Shown in pieces: positions 28,684-38,637 of a stretch of DNA of 44,300 bases (the stretch's first letter is position 1; each line of letters begins with the position of its first letter). Below the pieces are notes generated by a model. The model ran no database searches, had not been told where the DNA came from, and saw only the letters and a list, made by a program, of their open reading frames with translations. Origin of the DNA: Tritrichomonas foetus (taxonomy: Eukaryota; Parabasalia; Tritrichomonadida; Tritrichomonadidae). The stretch is taken from the NCBI GenBank assembly GCA_001839685.1, contig MLAK01000610.1, positions 46,524-90,823 of the forward strand, written 5' to 3'. Both the position numbers and the translations under genes were made by a program.

Positions 28684-29406
28684 TCAATATTTCCGACTTC
28701 CTGACGACCTGATCCTCCTCGGGGTGGAGTACTGAGAAATCACCAAGCGAACATCTTCCGCTAATGAGCACTCATTCAAAATTGGCGGGAGCCAGTCGAT
28801 GAGGGCGGAATCCTGGGGGATTCCAAACCACCTCTCGATCATGATTGTATTCTTTGGGTTGAAATGCATGGCTGCGGAGTTATCGTCGATTAAAATTAAA
28901 TCTTTCTTTGGTCGATGAAATATTCCCAAATCTTTCTTCACAGTTCCGGATTTCATCTCGCATGAATCACGGTAGAGTCTGTGACTTTGGTTGATAAACG
29001 GGCAAAGCGTGTCGAGAACTGGTTCGGCGTATTGTCTGTCTCCAAAAGTGAAAATGAAAGTATCAAATTTTTCATTGCACATTCTCAAAAAGCTGTCAAG
29101 ACCCGGCCGTTTATACACATAAAATTGTGGGTCCCCACACAAAAAGTACTCAACAGCATCATGCGGAGGAAAATCGGATGAGTGGATTAATGTTTCGTCT
29201 AAGTCAAGAATGAGGGTCTTCTTCCCTTCTATTGCAGGAGGCGGTTTGTAGGTGTCTGGGTCTTCAAATCCGAAAAAATGTCGTATTTTATTTCCCCAGG
29301 ATTTTGGCGACATTGGCGCTTGAGTAGTTTCTCGGTGGCATGAAAGTGAGGTATTTTGGAAGGTTTCGAACTCTTCAGCAGCTCGATACATATCGAATGA
29401 GCTCAT
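28684..29406 (-). CDS. FCP1/SCP-like (NIF/Dullard family) protein phosphatase
   Basis: A 240-residue protein with the HAD-type FCP1 homology domain. The catalytic DxDx(T/V) motif is present as DLDET (Asp68, Asp70, Thr72) in KKTLILDLDETLIHS. Further landmarks are YVYKRPGLDSFL (about 97-107), FTFGDRQYAEPVLDTL (about 119-134) and the second acid motif LILIDDNSAAM (about 170-180). The family dephosphorylates phosphoserine, for example on the RNA polymerase II C-terminal tail or other targets. The N-terminal 60 residues lack a signal peptide or membrane span, so it resembles soluble SCP rather than membrane-bound Dullard. The threonine in TFG where many members have TAS is the main local deviation. 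The substrate cannot be told from sequence. It ends in TGA, upstream of actin on the same strand. Confidence 0.88.
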   Translation of the reverse strand: MSSFDMYRAAEEFETFQNTSLSCHRETTQAPMSPKSWGNKIRHFFGFEDPDTYKPPPAIEGKKTLILDLDETLIHSSDFPPHDAVEYFLCGDPQFYVYKRPGLDSFLRMCNEKFDTFIFTFGDRQYAEPVLDTLCPFINQSHRLYRDSCEMKSGTVKKDLGIFHRPKKDLILIDDNSAAMHFNPKNTIMIERWFGIPQDSALIDWLPPILNECSLAEDVRLVISQYSTPRRIRSSGSRKY

Positions 29407-29703
29407 TTTCGGGATGTAATTCTAAACATTCACACTTTTCTTTCAATTTTGAAAGGAAGAAAATCTTTAGATGTCTGAAAAAGTTCGCTAGAAAAAGTTG
29501 GTAAATGAAAAACTCAAGATATTGATTGAAAATCATTGAAGTTTCCGAAAAATCTCAGAGAAATTACGATGGTTCAAATTTTCTACAATGTGAAATGAAT
29601 AACTTCCTTGAAGAGTATCGATGAGAATGAGATTAATTTCATGTAGAGTGTTTAGTTTGATTTGGTTTGAAAGTTTATGTTTTAAACGTGTTGTTGCAAA
29701 TAT

Positions 29704-29737
29704 GTTGTTTTAAATGTTCTTCCAACAAAAAAATTGT
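29704..29737. repeat. Flanking direct repeat, left copy
   Basis: The sequence gttgttttaaatgttcttcc continuing to an A run and ttgt is repeated at the right end of the minisatellite (30286-30322), differing only by one extra A in the run. It could be an early array unit that received an insertion, or the flank of a duplicated segment. Confidence 0.7.
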
Positions 29738-29823
29738 TGTAAATATGTTGTTTTAAATGTGCTGTTATAAATATGTTGCTTTAAATGTGCTGTTGTAAAT
29801 ATGTTGCTTTAAATGTGCTGTTG

Positions 29824-29944
29824 NNNNNNNNNNNNNNNNNNNNNNNNNNNNNNNNNNNNNNNNNNNNNNNNNNNNNNNNNNNNNNNNNNNNNNNNNNNNN
29901 NNNNNNNNNNNNNNNNNNNNNNNNNNNNNNNNNNNNNNNNNNNN
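29824..29944. other. Assembly gap (121 N)
   Basis: A run of 121 Ns inside the minisatellite. The length is probably an estimate, because tandem units of this kind cannot be spanned by short reads. Confidence 0.95.
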
Positions 29945-30285
29945 AAATGTGTTGTTGTAAATATGTTGTTTTAAATGTGCTGTTGCAAATGTGTTGTTAT
30001 AAATATGTTGTTTTAAATGTGTTGTTATAAATATGTTGCTTTAAATGTGCTGTTGTAAATATGTTGCTTTAAATGTGCTGTTGCAAATATGTTGCTTTAA
30101 ATGTGCTGTTGCAAATATGTTGTTGTAAATATGTTGTTATAAATATGTTGTTTTAAATGTGTTGTTGTAAATATGTTGCTTTAAATGTGCTGTTGTAAAT
30201 ATGTTGCTTTAAATGTGCTGTTGTAAATATGTTGCTTTAAATGTGTTACTGCAAATGTGTTGTTTTAAATGTGTTACTGCAAATG

Positions 30286-30322
30286 TGTTGTTTTAAATGT
30301 TCTTCCAACAAAAAAAATTGTC
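30286..30322. repeat. Flanking direct repeat, right copy
   Basis: Right-hand partner of 29704-29737. Beyond it the sequence (tctaatttccctttctcc) is unique. Confidence 0.7.
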
Positions 30323-32819
30323 TAATTTCCCTTTCTCCCTATCTACATTACTTTATCGATACGGTTTTGTGTCTGAGAAAAATCATCAATTATACAAGCT
30401 AAATAAGAATTGGTATAATACCACAAGAATTGTTAATTTGGCTATTATTGCGATTGGAACTCCTAGAATTTCTGGATATAGAGATTGTTCTACATGTTAG
30501 ACTTGAAGAGATCAACACAAAATCTTTTAAATTTCATAACTAATACAAGATTTGATCAACTATACTCTCGCTTGAATATTGGTGTCTTTGTTAAAAACAG
30601 AAAGCTAAAGGTGAGATAAGAACATAATAAAGTTTTGCAATGAGTGAAAACTGTGATTAGAAAGAATATAGCCTTAAAAATAAATACGTTGATTTCTACT
30701 CGGATGTTTACAGTGGTAGTTATTTTGTGATAGTAATTTCACCAATTTTTACCACTGATCAAGAAGAGAGAACGCCAAAAGAATCAGAGAGAGCACTGGA
30801 CATTGAAATTATTTCTGATTAATTGATTCAATGAAATGTCATCATAAGCTATCAAGAGGACATTTATTAAATATATGGTTGGAGAATATGTGTGAAGGAG
30901 GAAGAATTCATGAAAAGGATACAAGATATAAAAGATTGAATGCCAAATGGCGAATAGTCTTATTGATGGCTTCAAAGAGCTTATTTTTTTTACTTCTCTG
31001 TTTTCTTATTAATAAGTTTCTTACGTTAACATCAGCTTTCCATCATCAAACTGCTTTATTTCACATTAAATAGCCAATCACAAAATTATAATCGATCTTT
31101 CTTCATAATATTCACACTAAACATTTTTTCCCTAATAAAAATTTGGAATTTCGTGGTTTATTGTTTTTATCAGAACTAATAACTTGAATAATAATACCAT
31201 TTCCTTTAAATTAGAATACCAACTATCTGTTTATTTAGAAATTGTGATTAAACGTTTCCTTGGATGTAATGTATCTATGAATCGGATATCATTGATTATG
31301 ATTTTTTGAAGTCATATAAATAATTAGTACTGTGATTACAATGAGAGTCATTAGTTCTCAACTTCTATTGTTGTTTTGCATCATTTTCGGAACTTTGAAT
31401 TGTGTTTTCAGAAATAATACATTTTGAAGAAATGAGAAAGATTTCGAGCAATCTTATTTCAATAAGAAATGCAGACAGAAGTATTTTACATTCAAAATCA
31501 ATTACAAATGAGAAACTAAGAGAATTTCCAATGATTATCATGCTAATTTTTAATGACACACAGATTATTATTGAAAAATACACTAAAACTAATTGGAATT
31601 GATCACAACCAAATTTCAATAGATATCAAAATGGGAAGTACATGTCTCATATTCCTAGATTGACAAATTACGATTACAATCTTCTATTATGGTCAGAGAT
31701 CCAACACGATTTTCTTCTTAAGTGTTAACCAATCATTCATTTGATCAATTTTTTTGCTTTAGCCAAGAAATCTTATATTCAGTTTTTATTTATAAAGTTA
31801 AAGAGAAGAAATATCACGATACTTACAAAGTAAATAATAGCATTAACTCAATTATAGAATGAATGTGATGATAGAAATCACAGGAAAATGGTATTGGTAG
31901 TCATAATAGGAAAGGTTATATTTTATCAAGTCATGATCAGTCATTGTTGTGTGTTTAGAAATGCTTGCAGTTCATTACAATCAGGAAGGAACCTCTTTGT
32001 TGTTCTTCAATCAAATAATTTTTAACAAAATAGTTGAATCAAAGCTAAAAATGGCTGGAATCAATTATTACCTGCCTCTTTTTTTGACGATTCATCATTA
32101 TATCTCTACTAATTCGAATAAACATGGCGAAGCCTCAAAAATGATATATGATGAACTATAAAACGTAGTTAAAAATTGCATTGATAAAACACCCTGGTTC
32201 AGATTAAGGCGAAAAATACTTATTGACATGCTTTGTACAAGAAATAACAAACAGAAAAGATAGAAATTTAATGATCCATTTAGTGAAATACTGATATTGT
32301 TGGAAATCGCTACAATACTTTCATTAATTGTTACAAACATTTAAATTTAGCGCTAGAAATGGTGAAACTAGGTTAGGAGTTGACTAATTAATTTAATCCG
32401 ATAGTTAATTTGATCAATTTCATTTAATTCTGATTGAAATTGATGTAATACTTAAATTTTACTTAAACTGAGAGAAATAGAATGAATTCACGTGAATCTC
32501 ATTTTCATCATTTGAAACATGCTTTGAACACTCTCCCATCAGATTTATAGGTGAAAACAATTGTTAGATTCGATAAAACCTCATATTTTTCTTTTTTGTT
32601 TTATCCAGAGCGTGGAGTTCCTTTTTTGGAATCCAATCATTAACTTTTTTCATGTTACTCATCTTATAGATATGGTTAGAATTTAACATTCATATCATGA
32701 AACAGAATTTCTTAAATTCAAGAAAGTAAGCCAATTAAAGCAAAATGTCATTTTTATAAGTACCTACCGGATAGAATCTTGGAAAAGTTTTAAAAATACT
32801 ATTCCTATTCCTATTAAAC
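30323..32819. other. Gene-poor AT-rich region
   Basis: About 2.5 kb with only short open frames of 60-85 codons on both strands (for example 30831-31073 plus, 31949-32161 plus, 32098-32340 minus). Their translations are AT-driven, overlap one another in opposite strands and show no domain I recognise. I see no tRNA, no terminal inverted repeats and no transposase motif. It may be eroded gene or transposon sequence. Confidence 0.5.
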
Positions 32820-33297
32820 ATGATCAACAATACCAACACTATTAATGAACAGGTTGAAATCCCTATTAGACTTCCTGCTAATGAAAATGAAGCAATTATT
32901 CCGAGGATGATTAATAATTTATTTCATCATGTAAAGTTGCATTCTATATGTACCTCTACCTATGACAATGAAAATGTGAATTATAATGAGCAAGTTTGAT
33001 CAACTAAACATTAATTGAAAATCATTCGCTATACTAATGGACAAAATTAAATCTGCAAATTTCTTGGAAACAGTGATATTCTACGTTATAAATGATAAAA
33101 CTGGTGTAATTTCTGCCATAGATTATACAAAAGCATGTGACGAAGGAATCACTGCAAAAAATGACCATTATGTTTTTGTGTGGAAAATTAATTATCAACA
33201 AAATCAACACCCTTTTATTAACGCATTCCTATTAATACATGTTGATGATTATGATGCTATTCCAATACATTCAATGTACCCTCTTTTTAATTCTTAA
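32820..33297 (+). pseudogene. Possible decayed gene: two adjacent frames in different phase
   Basis: A 59-codon frame starting at 32820 (MINNTNTINEQVEIPIRLPA...) ends in TGA at 32997-32999. A second frame of 86 codons starts at 33037 in another phase (MDKIKSANFLETVIFYVIND...) and stops at 33297. Both translations look more protein-like than the surrounding shadows, with mixed hydrophobic and charged residues and balanced composition. This could be one gene broken by a frameshift and a stop, or two small unknown genes. I recognise no family. A third short frame (about 33340-33441) follows. Confidence 0.3.
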
Positions 33298-33714
33298 TAT
33301 TTATTGGAAAAGTAATCTCAAAATTCAATTTACAATAGCATGAAACCAAACACCAAAGCTAATTCTATTCAACAATCATCAAATAATTGTGTTAATCATC
33401 TTACATTCGGCGAAAATAATGTTTCCAGCGATTTATCGTAACAACGTTGTCAAGTATTGAATCCCGGCACTTTTCTATCAAAAAATCATATCACCGACAC
33501 TTTTCAGTCACTGAAAATTTATGCCATTACATCTTTCAATTTTAGGCAATGGATAAACAATAAATTATTGTTAACTTTTTGAATAGTAAATAATCAAATG
33601 GCACCTAAAACTTTTACTATTCAATCATTTACAACAGTTTCTATTCAATTTTTATGGATAAATTCACTGAAGCGAATTCCCCTTTTTTGATTGAGAGATC
33701 TTGATCTGTCGTAC
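33298..33714. other. Spacer upstream of the discoidin-like gene
   Basis: About 415 bp of AT-rich DNA. It contains a 33-codon frame at about 33340-33441 that may belong to the decayed gene before it. An in-frame TGA at 33688-33690 closes the discoidin-like frame on its 5' side. No clear initiator is seen. Confidence 0.45.
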
Positions 33715-34605
33715 ATGGAGAATGTATATTACAGAACGATTTCTCAACCCACTGCGTTCGCCTCTCATGAATCAGATGGAATCGCAATTGGAGTGAATAA
33801 TGATTCTCATATATCCCATTTTGTGAAACATTTAAAAGGTAAAATTAGAACCAATAATAAACCAAATACTGATTCAAAAATCAACACAATTCAATTCCGC
33901 GAAAGTTCTCCAGGAAAAAATACCGCAATTTGCCATAACAAATTAGACTGGCGCAATTATGCCAGTAAAAATGTCCTCTTCATCGACCCGAGTTCTATGG
34001 AGGACAGCTTTCAAGGAATCCTCAACTACATCCACATCTGCTCCGAAACGAAATTTAACGTCGAAGAAATCGCATTTGATTACACCGAAACCAAATCGAA
34101 CCAAACCAGTGACCCGACAGCAATTTTTTCATACAACGATAAAACGCGAAAATTCCAGACAGGAACATCCAAATATCCATATTTTTCAATTCGATTTAAA
34201 AGGATTCGAGTTAGGCCCGTCGCTTACGCAATTCGATCGAACGTTATAAGCGATGGAAGCCCGCACCTTCAAACGTTCGTATTCCAAGGATTCGATGTGG
34301 ATAAGCAAAAATGGGTTCTTCTTGATGAGAGAGTCAATTCAAACGATTTAATTCCGGATGGGCATTTTGCACTTTATAACCTTTACAGTGAAAAGTATTT
34401 TCAAGACTTCAGGATCCTCCAAACTGGGCGAGCACACAATTCAATGATGGCCTTCGCGCTTGCTGGTTTCGAAATCCATGGAGACGTGCAATTGATTGAT
34501 GAGGAGAGTGAAGTGAGTGGCCATGATATTCATTTTGCTGAAATAGACAGCTTGGAATTTAATCCATACAGTTTTGGAAATGAAGATGAATGGGTGTCAT
34601 CTTGA
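33715..34605 (+). CDS. Discoidin-like (F5/8 type C, galactose-binding-fold) protein
   Basis: The first ATG gives 296 residues; the frame opens only eight codons earlier, after an in-frame TGA. The N-terminal part (about 1-75) has no recognised fold. The middle and C-terminal parts look like an F5/8 type C (discoidin) jelly-roll: FSIRFKRIRVRPVAYAIRS, HLQTFVFQGFDVDKQKWVLLDE, a loop with LIPDG, FRILQTGRAHN and a closing strand ALAGFEIHGDVQL. This resembles the intracellular version in BTB and ubiquitin-ligase proteins (residue pattern R-x-R-P-x-x-Y-x-[IL]-R). There is no signal peptide, so a cytoplasmic role in ligand or protein binding is likelier than secretion. The N-terminal BTB-like partner found in many trichomonad relatives is absent, so it may be a truncated member. 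The tail is acidic (FNPYSFGNEDEWVSS). Confidence 0.75.
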   Translation: MENVYYRTISQPTAFASHESDGIAIGVNNDSHISHFVKHLKGKIRTNNKPNTDSKINTIQFRESSPGKNTAICHNKLDWRNYASKNVLFIDPSSMEDSFQGILNYIHICSETKFNVEEIAFDYTETKSNQTSDPTAIFSYNDKTRKFQTGTSKYPYFSIRFKRIRVRPVAYAIRSNVISDGSPHLQTFVFQGFDVDKQKWVLLDERVNSNDLIPDGHFALYNLYSEKYFQDFRILQTGRAHNSMMAFALAGFEIHGDVQLIDEESEVSGHDIHFAEIDSLEFNPYSFGNEDEWVSS

Positions 34606-34747
34606 TGCTCATTTCGAGTAATTTCATAATCCAAAAAACAAAAACAAAAAGTTTATTTTTAGTTTGATGGACGATTCCATTTGGAAAATAATAATAATTG
34701 ATCGCAGGAAACAAACAAAAACAAACAAACAAAAACAAACAAACAAA

Positions 34748-34790
<43 letters not shown>

Positions 34791-35301
34791 GAATGAGAGG
34801 AGAAAAAAGTGTATTTTCCCACTCCTATATTTAGGCCGTTGAATGTTCAATTTGTTTAACTCTAGTGAGGCTTTTTTTGGCCAAACAGTTATGTTAGAAA
34901 CTTATTCAAAGAGAAATGATAGGATATATAAAAAGAAGAAAAGAAGGGAAGAAACAATATTATATTGATCTTCATACAAATACTAGAAGAAAGAAGAGGA
35001 GTGGATCACATATTTGGCTTTCATTGACACGAAGAAACTTGCCATTATAGCTTTATATTATTTTGAAAAAAGAATATGGTTATTTAAAAAATATTTTAAT
35101 TTTCATAACTTTGTAGTATTTTCGAAGCATCGATCTGGTCCAAACGAAACTTAAAGTCCTCGATTTTAAGAATGGAACAGACGTGATTAGTTTAATAAAC
35201 AAAAAATAAAACAACAGAATTCCAGATTCTATATTTTTCAATTTTTCTTAGTCTCAAAAGCCAAAACATTGTTTAAAAGAAAACATTTAAATACATACAT
35301 T
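34606..35301. other. Convergent spacer with AAAC microsatellite and A38 tract
   Basis: About 700 bp between two converging genes. It holds an (AAAC)n/(AAAAAC) microsatellite at about 34709-34748 that merges into a pure run of 38 A at 34749-34786. Low-complexity frames through this tract (Phe and Cys/Val strings on the minus strand) are not genes. The rest is AT-rich non-coding sequence holding the 3' flanks of both neighbours. Confidence 0.75.
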
Positions 35302-35304
35302 TTA
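35301..35304 (-). terminator. TAAA at the stop of the 1,111-residue gene
   Basis: Stop codon TAA plus the following A on the minus strand gives TAAA, the trichomonad-type 3'-end signal overlapping the stop. Confidence 0.4.
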
Positions 35305-38300
35305 ATAAAACCGTTTTCGAAATCCAGTCCGAAACATTCTAGTAGGTTCTTCAGCTGGTTTAGAAGGTGATGAAGGTTCAGAAGCTGAATGAGTAATGAA
35401 AGCAATGCGTGAAAGCAAAGAGGCACTTATTGTTACAAAATATTTCAAAACATGCACTAAAGATTGTTGCATTTCAGATTCCGGCATTTCCACAATAATG
35501 CTATGAAGTTGGAAGATATGCTCTCTTAAGATAGAAAAGTCTTTTGAATCTGGATCATATGACGAATTTTTGAAGTCAAACGAATTGAATAATGTGGCTA
35601 AGGGTGCCTCAAATTTATAAGCTTCAGCTAAAGTAGTATTTTGACGTATGAACGTTTCGGTTAAAATTGGCAAATAATTGAAAGGAACAATAGATTGAAT
35701 ATTTGCTGTTTTCCTCATTTTTTTTGTCAGTTCATTGAGATCAACTATTGAGATAAAGAATTTATTATCTTCTGGATTCGAGATAAGATCCATAAATGTT
35801 TGTGCTTGAAAGGCTAGTTGTGTGATATTCATCTCATCAAAATTCATTCCTTCATTTTCAAGTAATCTTGCACTGACTTTACAAATTGAACGGAGACTCT
35901 GTTCAGCTGTTTGATTTTCAATGATAATTGAAGTATTATCAGCTTTGATGTTACTAACTTGATTAATGAATGAGTCAAAATTAATTGATAAATAACTCAG
36001 AACTTGAAATGGATCAGATGTTGGAATGTTGGGAGTTTTTCTTTCACAAAATTGATCAACTCTTGTTGCCATAAGTAATAGTTCACTTCCTATTGAACCC
36101 AATTCTTTCAGAGCTTTATCCAAAGGACTTTTCAGGGGATTTGGTCTAAATTCGATAGCGTTCATTAACATTTGAAGTGAATCTTGAATAGGTAGATCGT
36201 TTGTAGATAAATGGGTTATTTTCATCATCCATTTTTCAACTCGTTTTAATAAATCATTACTGAATGCTAAGTCAGATTCTGTTTGGCTCAGTCTCTTTTC
36301 AACTTGCTTTAGTTTTCTGGAAATCATATCTTTAATGCCTTTGCTTTTTTGGCTTTTATCTTGAATTTTCCTTGGAGTTATAAGGGGCGAATCATGCTGA
36401 CCTTTTTCAATCTCTTTGAGTGGACTTTCACTAGAATAATCATCTGTATGGAATAGACTATCCATTTCGAAAGAAATGTTTCGTAGCATTGTATTATGTT
36501 CTTTTCTTAATTTGTCTTCTAGTTCTGCTAATTCTTTTGCATGCTGATCATTTATATCATCTAATGCTTTTTCGATTAATTTAGAAATATCATCAGCACT
36601 TGCATGATCAATTTTTCTTCCTTGTAATAATTTTGAACGTGCTAAAACTTTTTTTAAGGTTTCTTTTAATTTCTTAATTTCATCTGCATATGACTCATTT
36701 TCTTGTTCTAGTTTAGCTTTTATATCTCGTAATGAAGTAACTTCTTTTGTTATTCTTTCAATTGCTCCGATTAAAGTTTCTCCTTTTCTGACACCAATTA
36801 TATTCTGTAGCATTTCTTCAGATTGTTTCTTCATTTCTAAAAAAGCTCGACATGTTTGACATCTTTTTTCAACCACAAAAACACTCATTTTCTCAACATT
36901 TTGAATATCTTCATCATCTTTATGGAATTCAAAATTTTGCTCATTAGCATTCATTAATTCTCCCATTTTTCTTCCAACTTTATCTAAAATTTCTTTATTT
37001 CTTTTGGTGCAATTTGACTCTTTTAATTCTCTAATTAATTTATCTTTCTGTTCGATAGTAGCAAATGCTTCTTGTTTTTCTTTCAAAGCTTTTTCATACA
37101 TTTTATTAAGTTCATCTATTCTTTCATTTAATTTCTTTTGAATGTATTTATTCCGATTATTTGTTTCCTGTGCTTCTTGAATCATATTCGACATTTCTTT
37201 TCCTTGATCTGTTAGATTTTTCTTCAAAATTGCAATGTCTTTTTCTGTTTCTTGAACTAGTTCAATTTTCCTAAAAAAAGACTCTTCTAGATTTTTCAAT
37301 CGATCCCACACATCTAAATTAGGATCATCCAATGGAAGATCCAGTTTCCATTGCATGTTTTCAATAAATTCTTCAACTTTTGAGCAGACAACAATTGAAT
37401 TTTCTGAACCAGCAACAAAATGTTTGATTTTTTCAAAAGTATCAGCCTGCTTTTCTTTCTTCTTCTTTGGTTTTGATTTTGCAACAGTTCTAATAATTGT
37501 CTGTGGTAGATCAAGTGATTTCATAGTTAATTGAAGAGATTTTTGAACTTCTTCCACTTCAGTGAAGATTGTATTTAGTTGTGTTTTCAAATCAAATGCA
37601 CATCTGATACCTTTAATAATATCATTAAAGAAAGACATCACTGAAGATTTGAATTGAGCTAAATCAACTGAATTACAACCACTTTTGGGGAATTCACGAA
37701 AATGTGCTTCATTATATACACGTGTAAATGCTTTTACATCATTTATATAAGCATTCATTAAACTAGGATCAAGATTATGTAAAGCTGTATGTAAAAGCAG
37801 TTGTTGGATAGAATTATTGATTCCCAATAGTAAATGACGTAACTTCCCACCACATTCAAGTAGAGCTTCTGCATGAACAGTATCTCGTCTGTTAGTTGTA
37901 GTAATACTAATGATAGTAAGATGAATACTTTTGAATTTTAATGCAATATAACTTGCAAGTGAAGTTAATCCATTCTCCTCTAAAGCTTTGAATATATCAA
38001 TCACTTCTTTCCATTTATCACCAAAAGCAAAGGCATTTGCTTTTAAGCTTGCTATTGGCAATGAGTTAGTTTTTCTATCTTCCGCTTTCTGATTCATAAT
38101 TTCATATAAGCCACCATAGTATTTTGATGCACTATCATAAAACTTTTTGAATTTTTTATACAATGAACTCATTTCATGGGAAATGTTCGTTTCTATGATA
38201 ATGTTAGAAAAATTAGTAGTTGTGATTGTGCTTACACAATCGGTTATCTTGAAAATGTGGGACCTTAGAGTTTGCAAATTATCAAGTTGGTTAGTTATTT

Positions 38301-38637
38301 CAACTTTTTGAAAATTTGTTTGTGAGGGAGCTTTGCTTCCTAGAAATGGTTTATTATCTTTTGAATTCTTCTTTTCAACTATTTCCTTATATGAATTCAT
38401 ATTTTTCAAATTGCTGTTTTGATCATCATTGATGTCTTTTTTCTCATTTTTATCATCATAGAGATTAACCAGTGAACTTTGCGATAGCGATGGCGAATTG
38501 TGTAATTTTCGGGCCGAATTGATTGGGCTTAAATTTGGCGTGTTTGCTAGTGGCGTTGATATTCGGACGACTTTTGGTTTTGATTGTTTAGAAGAAAAAA
38601 AATGGGAAAGGTAATTAGATGTACCTTTAACATTCAT
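35302..38637 (-). CDS. Coiled-coil protein, 1,111 residues, function unknown
   Basis: A complete intronless frame. The N-terminal ~110 residues are Ser/Asn/Lys-rich and probably disordered. About 120-400 is an all-helical region (for example ECGGKLRHLLLGINNSIQQL) that may form a globular bundle. Coiled coils rich in Lys and Glu follow at about 430-575 and 620-730, with a third segment near 780-820, and a helical C-terminal region ends in a basic tail (MFRTGFRKRFY). A single CxxC (KRCQTCRAF, about residue 589) sits inside the coiled-coil zone. There is no signal peptide, membrane span or motor or catalytic motif. I do not recognise the family; a cytoskeletal or basal-body scaffold is a guess from composition alone. 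It shares a 228-bp upstream spacer with the divergent coiled-coil gene at 38866. Confidence 0.87.
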   Translation of the reverse strand: MNVKGTSNYLSHFFSSKQSKPKVVRISTPLANTPNLSPINSARKLHNSPSLSQSSLVNLYDDKNEKKDINDDQNSNLKNMNSYKEIVEKKNSKDNKPFLGSKAPSQTNFQKVEITNQLDNLQTLRSHIFKITDCVSTITTTNFSNIIIETNISHEMSSLYKKFKKFYDSASKYYGGLYEIMNQKAEDRKTNSLPIASLKANAFAFGDKWKEVIDIFKALEENGLTSLASYIALKFKSIHLTIISITTTNRRDTVHAEALLECGGKLRHLLLGINNSIQQLLLHTALHNLDPSLMNAYINDVKAFTRVYNEAHFREFPKSGCNSVDLAQFKSSVMSFFNDIIKGIRCAFDLKTQLNTIFTEVEEVQKSLQLTMKSLDLPQTIIRTVAKSKPKKKKEKQADTFEKIKHFVAGSENSIVVCSKVEEFIENMQWKLDLPLDDPNLDVWDRLKNLEESFFRKIELVQETEKDIAILKKNLTDQGKEMSNMIQEAQETNNRNKYIQKKLNERIDELNKMYEKALKEKQEAFATIEQKDKLIRELKESNCTKRNKEILDKVGRKMGELMNANEQNFEFHKDDEDIQNVEKMSVFVVEKRCQTCRAFLEMKKQSEEMLQNIIGVRKGETLIGAIERITKEVTSLRDIKAKLEQENESYADEIKKLKETLKKVLARSKLLQGRKIDHASADDISKLIEKALDDINDQHAKELAELEDKLRKEHNTMLRNISFEMDSLFHTDDYSSESPLKEIEKGQHDSPLITPRKIQDKSQKSKGIKDMISRKLKQVEKRLSQTESDLAFSNDLLKRVEKWMMKITHLSTNDLPIQDSLQMLMNAIEFRPNPLKSPLDKALKELGSIGSELLLMATRVDQFCERKTPNIPTSDPFQVLSYLSINFDSFINQVSNIKADNTSIIIENQTAEQSLRSICKVSARLLENEGMNFDEMNITQLAFQAQTFMDLISNPEDNKFFISIVDLNELTKKMRKTANIQSIVPFNYLPILTETFIRQNTTLAEAYKFEAPLATLFNSFDFKNSSYDPDSKDFSILREHIFQLHSIIVEMPESEMQQSLVHVLKYFVTISASLLSRIAFITHSASEPSSPSKPAEEPTRMFRTGFRKRFY

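Larger units (their letters stand above)
29690..30300. repeat. 14/28-bp minisatellite with assembly gap
   Basis: A tandem array with a 28-bp unit made of two diverged 14-bp halves (aaatatgttgcttt and aaatgtgctgttgt), with t/c, g/a and half-unit-length variants. It is interrupted by 121 Ns at 29824-29944, so the true copy number is unknown. Reading frames through the array give repetitive Cys/Tyr/Val/Leu strings and are not genes. A short direct repeat occurs at both ends. Confidence 0.9.

Noticed and set aside
29785..30030. Cys/Tyr/Val/Leu-rich frame in the minisatellite
   Set aside because: It is an artefact of the 28-bp repeat and contains the run of Ns.
29690..30300. Repeat array considered as CRISPR
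   Set aside because: Units are contiguous with no unique spacers, and the context is eukaryotic.
30831..32340. Small frames of 60-85 codons in the gene-poor region
   Set aside because: AT-driven, overlapping on opposite strands, no recognised domain and no initiator nearby.
30323..33690. Transposon (Maverick, mariner or Mutator-like) as the explanation of the gene-poor stretch
   Set aside because: No transposase or integrase motif and no terminal inverted repeats could be seen.
34559..34850. Phe/Leu/Val/Cys-rich minus-strand frames over the A38 tract
   Set aside because: Translations of poly(T) and the AAAC microsatellite.
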